A DNA stretch of 64,000 nt from Viola odorata (lineage: Eukaryota > Streptophyta > Magnoliopsida > Malpighiales > Violaceae): positions 12,208,564 to 12,272,563 of the forward strand of contig OY829541.1 of assembly GCA_963691705.1 (NCBI GenBank). The letters are read 5' to 3'. Shown piece after piece: positions 54,386 to 64,000 of this stretch. Numbering within the stretch: position 1 is the stretch's first letter; each line of letters opens with the position of its first letter. The translations under genes and the position numbers were made by a program. The notes beneath the pieces were generated by a model that was not told the origin of the DNA, ran no database searches, and was given only the letters and a program-made list of their open reading frames with translations.

Positions 54386-54625
54386 TTACAGTTCGTATAA
54401 CAGAAAAATCACGTCAATATGCCACGACAAACAGGTATAATCATGATGCCTGTGCTGGGGCTCTGATTCCGACACCTCTAACTGGCTTGAATGGTTCCCG
54501 GATGATACCATGAAAAGGTCCGTAAAGTGTCGTCCAGTCGCCCGATTCCTTGCGAAATCGTATAACCTTTCGACTGGCTTTAGGGGTTCATCCGAGTTGG
54601 GATTGGTGAACACTACCCAGGACAT
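54386..54625 (-). CDS. Leader ORF of element G (79 aa)
   Basis: The ATG at 54625 (MSWVVFTNPNSDEPLKPVE) opens 79 codons in the leader, ahead of the 55-codon frame. The first 60 residues look protein-like in composition, the end does not. It would be the first AUG-initiated frame downstream of the primer-binding site. Its role is unknown and translation is unproven. Confidence 0.3.
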   Translation of the reverse strand: MSWVVFTNPNSDEPLKPVERLYDFARNRATGRHFTDLFMVSSGNHSSQLEVSESEPQHRHHDYTCLSWHIDVIFLLYEL

Positions 54626-54808
54626 GTGTCCTAGGGCGTCACTACTACCCTCCTATTTTGGTAATTGTCCCCTGGGTGTAGGGCGCTATGAAATGCATAT
54701 GACAATTGATAAAGTAAATAAATAAACAGACCAGCAATTGATCAAAGCAAATAAATAAACAAATAAAACACCTCTCTAAAAAGATAAAAACCGGCTCCGA
54801 CCCTAAGA

Positions 54809-54826
54809 TCCCCAGCGGAGTCGCCA
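54809..54826 (-). other. Primer-binding site of element G
   Basis: TGGCGACTCCGCTGGGGA on the minus strand, three bases inside the 5' LTR edge (54830). It has the form expected for pairing with a tRNA 3' end; the tRNA is not assigned. Confidence 0.6.
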
Positions 54827-54829
54827 AAC

Positions 54830-57800
54830 TGTCGCGCCTCGGAAATTTAAAAAAAATTCGCGAGTGTGCAACGAAATTTGAGACCTTACAATGCTCGGCG
54901 TAAAAGGACGCCTCGCAGCATGCAATGAAGTCGCCACCCTAATTTGGTTGCTAGGCTTAGGGAACCTTAATCGTCATGGCATAGGAAATATAATAAGTAA
55001 AAAAACTAAAGGCACAAAAAAAGGGGTCTGGACCCCAGACAAAGGTTCGGGGTCGTGTTATGGTCTCGGGAAGGTGTTAGGCACCCGAGACACATCCGAA
55101 AACGGTTACCGGTTGATGAGAGAGGTGTTTAAAAAGGTGTTTGAGAAATACGTTTTGAAAAAGGGGGCCCTCAGAGGAATCGTCACTTTAGTCTTTATTA
55201 TGATCGTGATGGGACTGAATTTTCCGTAAGACTGAATGAGCGCCCTCTTTTTTCATCATCGGGCCATGCATGATTAACTTAATTACTACGTGATCCTAAC
55301 ATGGATTGCTAACAGAGTGCCAATTTAAATGATTGATTTTAAAGTGAAAAACTGAAGTGGGATCGAAAGCCCCCATGTACATGCAGTCAATACAAGCGAG
55401 AATTTAAAATCATATGAACATGGCATTTTAAGCAACTCTTTAAACACGTTGTTCATGTGGGTTGATTTTAATTCTAGCAGTTCTATATATCATGCATGCA
55501 GTTGATATTTGCGAAAAGCATCGAATAAATAAAAGGGACTTGTGAGGCGTACTTTCGAGCGAAGCTTGAAATTAACCTACAAAACGAGAGTGTTAGTGAT
55601 GGCTTGAGAAATAACTAGGCAATTCTATGAGTGCGAAAATTTAAATGACAGTCGATTGCACACGTAAAATGATGGATTCTACGCATACGAAAGTGAGATG
55701 CTGAGTTTGATAAAATGATGACAGTGGATTGTATGCGAAAAATGATGGATTTTACGCATACGAGATTTAAATGCTGAGTTGATTGCATGCGAAAAATGAC
55801 TGATTTTAAGCACACGAGAATTTAAATGCTGTGTTGATTGCATGCGAAAAATGATTGATTTTACGCATACGAGAATTTAAATGCTGTGTTGATTGCATGC
55901 GAAAAATGATTGATTTTACGCATACGAGAATTTAAATGCTAGGTTGATTGCATGCGAAAAATGATTGATTTTACGCATATGAGAATTTAAATGCTGGGTT
56001 GATTGCATGCGAAAAATGATGGATTTTACGCATACGAAAATGAAATGTTGTTTTGATAAGTGCAGAAAAATTAAATGCTATTGGCGATTTACAGGGAAGA
56101 AAAAAAGTTTAATGATTTGCAGAAAATAAAACAGGTTGATAATGCAGGGAATAAACAGTTGGATATTTGCAGAAAATAAACAGTTGATATTGCGACCGAC
56201 CATGTAGGCGGTATTGAATTTAAATTGCTGAAAGTAAATTGCTGAAATTTAAAGTGCGGGAAAGTAAAGTGCGGAAAAGTAAACAGTTGATAATTTGCGG
56301 AAGGATTTCCAGCAGTTTTGCGAAAAATTAAAGCAGTTGATATTGCAGAAAATAAACAGTTGATATTGCGACCGACCATGTAGGCGGTATTGAATTTAAA
56401 TTGCTGAAAGTAAATTGCTGAAATTTAAAGTGCGGAAAAGTAAAGTGCGGAAAAGTAAACAGTTGATAATTTGCGGAAGGATTTCCAGCAGTTTTGCGAA
56501 AAATTAAAGCAGTTGATATTGCAGAAAATAAACAGTTGATATTGCGACCGACCATGTAGGCGGTATTGAATTTAAATTGCTAAAAGTAAATTGCTGGAAT
56601 TTAAAGTGCGGAAAATTAAGCAGTTGATAAGTGCGACCGACCATGTAGGCGGTATTGAATTTAAATTGCTGAAATTTAAAGTGCGGAAAAGTAAAGTGGG
56701 GAAAATTAAACAGTTGATAATTTGCGGAAGGATTTCCAGCAGTTTTGCGAAAAATTAAAGCAGTTGATATTGCAGAAAATAAACAGTTGATATTGCGACC
56801 GACTATGTAGGCGGTATTGAATTTAAATTGCTGAAAGTAAATTGCTGAAATTTAAAGTGCGAATAATTAAACAGTTGATATTTACAGAAAATAAACAGTT
56901 GATATTACAGAAAATTAAAAGTGTTAGTACGACAAATAATCATACGAAGCATACGAGTATTTTACGAAAAAAAGTGATCCGAAGTTTTGAAAACCATTGA
57001 AAATGGGCTGGGCCCAATTGAAGAATGAAAAGAAGTGAAAAATGGGCCAGGAATAGTGCCTGGCCCATGAGAATTTAAAAGGGAATGGGCCAAGCCCATT
57101 CCCGCGTGAACAGTGTCGTTGGCCTGGCACTGTTCATTCGTCACCTTTCTTGGTCGCCGGCGTACTGCCGGCGGCACAACTCCGGCCACAAGTGTCCGAT
57201 TTGAAAATCGTTCGTACCAAAATGTTCGTCTCTTCGACGACTTCCCGACCATACCAACCGCGATTTTTAGTTTGACTCGTACAAAATTTAATTTCAAAAA
57301 AACGACAAAATTGTTAATTATCGAAAACTAATTAATTCGCCCAAACTAACCGACGATTTTTAAAAGTGAAAGCGTGTATTTAATCTAGAGAGAGAAAGCT
57401 CACCTCAAAGCCTTGAACTGGACGATCTTCGCTTGAAATAAGCAACTGATCAGAGGAGGGAGAGGGGGCAAGAAAGCTTGCCAATTTTTTGTGCCCCGAA
57501 TGCGTTGGAGGAGGGGGCTATTTATAGCCGAAGATCGCGTGAGGAGGAGGTGCGGGTGCTGCGCGTGGAGGCCGTGATGACGTCGCTGTGATGACGTCGG
57601 GTCTACGGCTGTGTGAGGTGGCGAAGCTAGGGCGCTAGCGGTGATGATGGCGGAGGGACAGGAGCTACGGGAGCAGGTGGCTCGGGCGTGGGCTGCTTCG
57701 CTGCACTCTCTTGGCACTGTGCATGTGCATTATGCACATTAAATCAAGGGCCATTGATCTGGTTGACTTTCCTTGGTTGACCAGATCAATGGCCATGATC

Positions 57801-58481
57801 AAATGGCATTTTATCAGATTTAAATGGCCTCGAGTCAGTTCCCGCGACCAAACGTTCTGACTTTTCGAGCCGAAGGTACCGGCGCGTAAAGAAAAATATG
57901 ACGGGTTTAACCGTCTACAGCGAATGACGAGAATTTCTCGTTTAACGTGTTTATTTTCGCGTTCAAAAATGTGAAACGTTTGAACGGAAAAATAATAACG
58001 TTATGCCGAAAATTACACGAATCGCTGTAGACCGTTGCGACCAGAAAAAAATCTAGCAACTAGTTGATGGAAAACATTTTAAAGTCAAGTTATTGTCCGA
58101 GCGGACTTACTCGGGTCCAATAAAAGCTCGAATAAAAATAATAATAAAATAATAAAAATACTAAAAAATGCGCTAAAATATAAAACATCCTAAAATTCAT
58201 GTGATGACCTAAAAGGAAGAAAAAATTAGCAACTGACTGCCGGATAATTAAAAATGTGATTTTTAAAGCTAAAAAATATTAATGATAATGATAATGAAAA
58301 TACACGCCGAAAAATTAAAAATGCGATTTCGAAAGCTGACGATGCTAACAATGATGCTAAAATGCAACGAAAAATTTAGAAATGCTAGCAACAGTAAATC
58401 AACTAAAAATGCCAGTAAATTAACTAAATAACAGAAATGCTAAAATTAAATAAACATGGCGTCAAAATTCGGGTATCAACA
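54830..58481 (-). repeat. Element G 5' LTR
   Basis: 3652 bp, almost identical to 42580-46337 by eye, lacking the roughly 107 bases present at 45135-45241. It contains the same 55-bp array (55670-56055), 176-bp array (56110-56890), TATA inverted repeat (57517-57530), TGACGTC pair and U3 hairpin (57749-57794). Confidence 0.85.
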
Positions 58482-58486
58482 CCTGT

Positions 58487-60643
58487 TGATTATAACAATC
58501 TCCAACTATGTGTCAATGCTGCTAGTTTTATAAAAATCGGCAAAGTTTTTGGCTCCTCTCTTCAGTTTCAATACCTGATCATCGACAAATGCCAATCTTC
58601 TTTCCCATGCTTTAAAATCCCCAACAAGAACCTCCTGTAAGTCCAAGAACAAAATCAAGAATACAAACACATTTCAAGAGAAACTAAAAAGGGAACAAAT
58701 AAACAAAAAGAGCAAGATGAATTCATTATTGGGTGTACTGCATAAGAAGAATCTTGACGGTTCAGTATTGGTACTCACAAGATGAACATAAAACCTCACG
58801 TAACTAGTTGAAGATAAGGCAACAAAGATGAATCAATGCAAAGGAAAACAAGTAGGAGATACAGCCAAACTTGTAACTAGATATTGCCACTCAGAGAAAA
58901 AAAGATTTGATTCAATAAGATATGCAGCATACACATCAAATTGCAGGTTGGTAGCATTTTTTGCCTGCGGTAACAAGCAAAAGCAATAAAGGGAGCAAGG
59001 GCAGAACTTAATTTAGTCATAGAATTTGAACCACCATATTGCATTCATGGAGTCTAAGTTAATAATGACCTGCACATTCCTAACAAACTCCTAAGACAGT
59101 GATAGTTTCATTGCCATCGGTTCCATTCCTAACAAGCTCTAGTCTTAAATATCCCTAGTCACAAGACTCTGCCTTATGCTATAACAAAAAGTGGAAAACA
59201 ATGACATGCATTTGAGATATAACTTTGAATTCCAACATCTTCTTCCTAAATTCAAAAAATTCCTATCTTCCTAATGCAAACTAAGATCATTCGATAGAAT
59301 GCTCTAATTATGTAACTCATATCATGAAAACACCCCAAAAAGAAGAGCATAACTTCACTATCAAAGACGAATGACCATAACTCACAATAATAAATATAGA
59401 AAACAAGAAAGATAGGGTCGAGAAAACCATTCAATCCCTTTTAATGTCGAAGCCTAAGGGCTGCTCCAGGAAACAAAACCAGACTTCAAATTATGACTTT
59501 CAAGCTGATGTCAGAGTTTAAAATTCAGAAGCAGTGAAAAAACAAATGTAAGAACAAAGTTCAAGAGGCAGTCAGTAACTTTCCATTGCCATCATTCAAG
59601 ACCTGCCATCACCAAATTAAGAACTGACAAAAAATATTGACTGACACTCGCGATTATACCATAAATATGATCAATAATAGAAACAATATATAAACCTAAA
59701 ATTCTATTTGATGATTAGTAAACAATCAAACAAAGCCTAGACAAATTTATGCAACAAAAAAGTCTCGACAGACAAAAAATTGTTAAGATAAACTTGATAT
59801 AAACACAAAAAAACTATAGAAAAGATCAACAAAAATTTAGAAATTTTTGTAAGAGTGGCTGAAAACTTTTTTTTTATTAATAAGCTGGATATTTTATTAA
59901 AGCCACAGAGAAAATGGCTTAGAGAAAAGAGAAAAAGTACAAAGGGCAGCTGCACTCAAGGCAAGCCTAGAGCACTAAGCTGCCCAGCAAGAAAACAAGA
60001 AATACAGCAGATGCCTAAGCTGCACAAACCCCAGACCAGAACACACACACACACACAACCTCAATCACCCCCACCTAAGCAACCACTCCAAGGAGTGCTT
60101 CATCTGCTCTGCCGAGTACGGTAACCTAGGATTAATCATGGGTTTACTAACGATTCATGCTCAAAAGGTCTACTAACGATCATTGAAAGAAACAAAATCA
60201 TAAATAATCTAAACATCTTATGGAGGGAGAGAAGGAGATTTGACGAACCTTTTCTGTATTTCCTCTAATCTTCTTGGATTAGATTGATTTGTCAATTAGG
60301 GTTTTCTTATTATCAATTAGCCTTTTGTTAGATAGATAGATAGGAGTAGTGGTGGTGGCAGTGAGTGATGGATGCGGTAGCAAGTGTTTAGGGTTTCTGT
60401 GTTAATTTTAGAAACAAAGAGGAAGACGAAAACAAACGAGAGAGGAGAGGAAAGAATCAGCGTTCTTTTTTTTATTTATACCTGGTTTATTTGTAATTAA
60501 GAAGGAAACCAGGGGATATTTTTGTCCAAAAATAATGAAAGCCCAGCTTCCCGTGTCCAGCGTGAACGCACTTGTAGCCACTGCTCTATTTTCACCAGTG
60601 AGGAATAGAGGCAAAATGCAAAGGAAACCAATAGAGCTTTTCA
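58487..60643. other. Right part of the Harbinger-like element, largely non-coding
   Basis: One possible minus-strand exon lies at about 58561-58622, bounded by TTACAG and GTATTG, encoding VLVGDFKAWERRLAFVDDQ; no family is recognised. The motif CAGTTTCAATACCTG beside it also occurs at 42564-42578, across the G insertion. From 59868 a T-rich/AATAA stretch and a (CA)n at 60043-60056 are seen. 60180-60480 looks like a promoter and leader on the minus strand, with AT-rich sequence and an AGAAACCCTAAAC motif. Confidence 0.35.
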
Positions 60644-60658
60644 GTGTTTACCAAACAC
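60644..60658 (-). repeat. Right subterminal inverted repeat of the Harbinger-like element
   Basis: GTGTTTACCAAACAC, the exact reverse complement of 37129-37143. Confidence 0.5.
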
Positions 60659-60725
60659 CTTTCTCAGCTTTTGGGTTGGGAAAAGCTCTATTGCCAACCC
60701 AACCTTGAACCCCAAACAGCCACTT

Positions 60726-61762
60726 ATAGTCATCCACCCAATTGCATTTTGGTTATTAAAATCATGAAACATGTAAACCAATTTAACACATTATTAATTA
60801 AGATCAAGTAATTCTAACGGTAGGCATTACTAAAGACTACTGGATTTCCCTTCAAAAACAACTAAGGGCAGGGATTTAAATCGAAATGAATAAACGATTG
60901 AAACTACATGAGTTGTTTTCTAAGTTGACAAACATGAATTAAGACAATAAATTAAAAGATATCAATTAGCAAACATGATTGTTATCAACATCAATTAACA
61001 CATTAACCAATAATTAACAAACTGTAAACATATCCATATCAAAATTAATTGACAGTTAAACATAAAGTAAATGAATCATACAATGGTATGCGATGAGGAA
61101 GTGGAGTCCTGTACTTGTCGAGGTGGGAGAGAAGCAGCAAGCCGGAGACGGCGTGGAAGAGCATGCGGCAGCTCTACAGCGGTGCTTGGAGAGCGGAGAA
61201 CAGTGGAGCGATGGGTCTGTGAGGATGCTGGAGGAAGAAGGTGGAGTGGAATTAGGGGTGTCAAAATGGGTCTACGGGTCGGATCCGACCCGAATCCGAC
61301 CAGACCCGAGACACCCGGATCTGGACTAGTCTCGATCCCAACGAAAACCGGGACCAGAAATTGGCCCCGGTCCCGGCCCGACGGGTCTGGTCCGGGTTCC
61401 AGACCAGACCCGGACCCGATATTTTTTTTTTCCTACCCTTCTTCTTCTTTTCCTTCTTTTCCTTCTTTTCCTTTTGGATAATGCTATCTGATTTTCTACC
61501 CTTCTCTTTCTTCTTTTTCTTTTTTCCCGACTAACCCACCTGATTTTCCTTTCATTCTCAACCCGATTTTCATTCTCACGACCACGACCAGAACCTCACC
61601 ACCTTGCCTCGCCTCCCCCTCCGCCAACAACATCAAGAAACTCCTAAGTGTTGGTACGACTATTGCTCTCCACTGTAACAGAACCTTTAGGTTTGATTAG
61701 TTGTTAATGTGCTGATTAATTAATTTGATGATAGTTTGATGAGTGGTGTTGTAATATGATGG
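60726..61762. other. Flanking DNA with a hAT-like terminus
   Basis: 60726-61075 is AT-rich spacer. 61253-61430 starts TAGGGGTGTCAAAATGGG and is filled with GGGTC/GACCC words (GGATCCGACCCG, CAGACCCGGACCCG). It is the counterpart of 27085-27295. A T-rich/TTCTTC tract follows at 61420-61475. No gene is judged real; the plus-strand frame 61071-61481 is low-complexity. Confidence 0.4.
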
Positions 61763-64000
61763 TGTTGATACCCGAATTTTGACGCCATTTTTATTTAATT
61801 TTAGTATTTCTGTTATTTAGTTAATTTACAGTCATTTTCAGTTGATTTAATGTCGCTAGCATTCTTAGGTGTTTCGTTGCATTTTAGCATCATCGTTAGC
61901 ATCGTCAGCTTTCGAAGTCGCATTTTTAATTTTTCGTCAAGTATTTTCATTATTATTATCATTATTATTTTTAGCCTTAAAAAACACATTTTTAATTATC
62001 CGGCAGTCGTTTCTTAAATTATTCTTCGTTTTAGGTCATCACACGAATTTTAGGATTTTTTATATTTTCGCACATTTTTTAGTATTTTTATTTTTTATTA
62101 TTATTTTCGTTCGAGCTTTTATTGGACCCGAGTAAGTTCGCTCAGAAAATAGCTCGACTTTAAAATGTTTTCCATCAACTAGTTGCTAGATTTTTTTCCG
62201 GTCGCAACGGTCTACAGCGTTTCGTGTAATTTTCGGTGTAACGCTTTATTTTTTTCGTTCCCGCGTTTCGCGCCTTTGAACACTAAAATAAACGCGTTAA
62301 ACGAGAAGTTCTCATCGTTCGCTGTAGACGGTTAAAACCGTTGTATTTTTTTCTACGCGCCGGCACCTTCGGCTCGAAAAGTCGGAACGTTTGCTCGACG
62401 GATCCGGCTCGAGGCTATTTAAATCAGATGAAAGGCCATTTGATCATGGCCATTGATCTGGTCAACCAAGGAAAGTCAACCAGATCAATGGCCCTTGATT
62501 TATTGTGCATAATGCACATGCACAGTGCAAGGAAATTCTCAGCCACGAGCCCGCACCCGAGCCACCTGCTCTCCTTCTCAGCCACGTCTTCGTCCGAGCC
62601 CCTAGCCGTAGCTCCCTAGCTCCGCCACCATCACGCCTCCAGCTCCTCCACGCGCAGCCCGCGTCCGGCCACCACGCGGCTCCCTTCGGCTATAAATAGC
62701 CGTCACCATTTCCCTTCGCGAGGGTCCGAAAATTTTGCAAACAACCACACTACTCCCTCTCTATTTTTCGGCCAATTCACGTTCGTCCACCCTCGTTCCA
62801 GTCCCTTCGTCCGAACGCAGCAGCAACCGCACGGTAAGTTGCTTTCTCTCTCCCTCACCTACTGTTTTCTCTTCAAATTTTGTTCTTGCTTTAATCGATC
62901 ATTTAATTGCCTCCAATGTGTCCTAATTGCTTGAGTGTTAAGCTAATTTCATCACCCTAGCATCATTTAATTTGTTTAAACACTGGAAATATTTATTTGC
63001 TAATTAAATGGATTAATGCACGTTAGTGTTTCGGTTGAAATTGCCACTGGTCTTGTGGCTGTTTCCTTGCTGTTATCACGTGACTATGTTGTAGGAAGAG
63101 AGACGGTTCTTTTGGGTCAAGAACCAGGCGAATTGGTCACCTGGTTTTGTTGCAGGAGCCGCCGGCTGTAGCGCTGGCGACGTGGGAAGCACGAACAGCC
63201 TTGCTGTTCTTGCGAGGAAGAAGAAGGGAGTTGACGGGCTTCAGCCCGTCCTCCCTTTTTAATTTAAATGCTGATGGGCTTGGCTTAAGCCAAGCCCATC
63301 CTTTCCTTTCCCTTCAAATTAAGTCATGGGCTAGGATTTATTCCTAGCCCATTTTAACCAATTTCAGTACATGGGGCCCAGCCCAATAATTTTTGTCAAG
63401 TATTCGAGTCATTTTTTTTGTTCTTTTATCTAATGCTCGTATGTAATGTTTAATTTAATTCGTATGCTATACTTAATTAATCATTATTTACAATACTCGC
63501 TTATTATTTCGCTTTGGTTGAATATTTATATATCATGATTAAATATTTATGCACGAAATTAAATAGTCGTATACCATGCTTTAAATATTTATACCTGATT
63601 TAAATGCTCACATGCGTCATTTCCGGGTTCATATTTTTCGTATGCTCATTCTTGCGACAACTTGTTATTTAATTGTTTCATATACAAATTGCTTATTTCT
63701 TATCGCAATATTTTCACGCTATTTAAATTCAGTTATTTATTTTACCGCCTACATGGTCGGTCGCACTTATCAACTGTTTACTTTTCCGCACTTTAAATTT
63801 CAGCAATTTACTTTCAGCAATTTAAATTCAATACCGCCTACATGGTCGGTCGCAATATCAACTGTTTATTTTCTGCAATATCAACTGCTTTAATTTTTCG
63901 CAAAACTGCTGGAAATCCTTCCGCAAATTATCAACTGTTTAATTTTCCGCACTTTACTTTTCCGCACTTTAAATTTCAGCAATTTACTTTCAGCAATTTA
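61763..64000 (+). mobile_element. Element F: 5' LTR of a G relative in opposite orientation (runs off the window)
   Basis: It starts TGTTGATACCCGAATTTTGACG, the reverse complement of the end of the G LTRs, and follows the G LTR in reverse over the visible 2.2 kb with clear divergence. It has the U3 hairpin (62448-62493), the TATA inverted repeat (62687-62702), a candidate splice donor CACG|GTAAGT near 62834 with a candidate acceptor TTGTTGCAG near 63156, and the start of the 176-bp type array from about 63740 (ACCGCCTACATGGTCGGT). Confidence 0.8.
62687..62702 (+). promoter_or_regulatory. TATA box of element F inside a perfect inverted repeat
   Basis: CGGCTATAAATAGCCG: arms CGGCTAT and ATAGCCG with a 2-base centre. 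Confidence 0.6.

Larger units (their letters stand above)
42575..58486 (-). mobile_element. Element G: large gag-only LTR retrotransposon with CCTGT target-site duplication
   Basis: LTRs 42580-46337 and 54830-58481 start TGTCGCGCCTC and end GGGTATCAACA, flanked by CCTGT at 42575-42579 and 58482-58486. Minus-strand orientation is shown by the purine tract AAAGAGGGGGCAAC (46338-46351) and by the primer-binding-like sequence TGGCGACTCCGCTGGGGA (54809-54826). The interior carries two leader frames, a gag gene and about 5 kb of tandem repeats. No protease, reverse transcriptase, RNase H or integrase motif is present, so it is a large non-autonomous element. The LTRs are almost identical by eye apart from a deletion of about 107 bases, so insertion was recent. 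Confidence 0.85.
37020..60725 (-). mobile_element. Old PIF/Harbinger-like DNA transposon, interrupted by element G
   Basis: Both genes typical of the superfamily are present on the minus strand: a DDE transposase (37697-39098) and a Myb/SANT-like protein (40896-41943). Near the left end GTGTTTGGTAAACAC occurs at 37129-37143, and near the right end its exact complement GTGTTTACCAAACAC occurs at 60644-60658, consistent with subterminal inverted repeats. The outer ends (TGTTTGG-containing) are not resolved, so boundaries are approximate. Without the 15.9 kb LTR element the transposon would be about 7.8 kb. Both genes have stop codons, so it is dead. Confidence 0.55.

Noticed and set aside
59855..60124. 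89-codon frame near a T-rich/AATAA stretch
   Set aside because: Low-complexity (QTRTHTHTQPQ) from the CA repeat.
61071..61481. 136-codon frame at the hAT-like terminus
   Set aside because: Composition dominated by the GGGTC repeat and a T-rich tract; no conserved motif.

Overview
This is nuclear DNA of a flowering plant, most likely a eudicot. Evidence: intron-rich genes with GT-AG junctions, a receptor kinase of the plant NIK/SERK class, plant LTR retrotransposon families, Stowaway and PIF/Harbinger elements, and AT-rich spacers. No prokaryotic or organellar gene was seen. Only one gene looks intact, an 11-exon leucine-rich-repeat receptor kinase (32661-35567, +). Nearly everything else is transposable elements, their remains, or broken gene copies.

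Positions 1-27059 are a nest of LTR retrotransposons. Most read on the minus strand and belong to one related set (here A, B, C, D) with LTRs of the form TGATA...TATCA, a similar primer-binding site and purine tract. D (LTR 26334-27059) holds a gag remnant, which is cut by a solo LTR of its own kind (24113-24761, duplicated AGAAG) and ends where B begins (23055). B has no polymerase. Its left LTR is split by C (11578-19793, duplicated TTAAT), the only element here with reverse transcriptase, RNase H and integrase. A (3886-11137) abuts or is inserted in the same LTR of B. It has a gag with stop codons and an unusual long frame instead of pol, and is itself cut by a foreign solo LTR (5671-7191, duplicated AGCTC). 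The left LTR of A is cut by the 3' part of a plus-strand Tat-like element (1-3885) that carries a cluster of genes on its opposite strand.

Positions 27060-37000 are gene space: small DNA transposons (hAT-like, a MITE with long inverted repeats, a long Stowaway), the receptor kinase, and a dUTPase pseudogene on the opposite strand.

Positions about 37020-60725 look like one old PIF/Harbinger element with a dead transposase gene (four stop codons), a dead Myb/SANT-like gene (one stop codon), and fragments of two host genes (PPR and eIF2B-delta) between them. A young 15.9 kb LTR element G (42580-58481, duplicated CCTGT) has inserted into it. G has 3.7 kb LTRs, a gag gene, no pol, and about 5 kb of tandem-repeat arrays. 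A relative of G (F, from 61763, opposite orientation) runs off the right end.

The elements appear to depend on one another. C once supplied polymerase, and A, B and D look like passengers sharing its leader motifs. G lacks polymerase and would need a partner that is not in this window. Domain and family names are by-eye recognition; no database search was possible.
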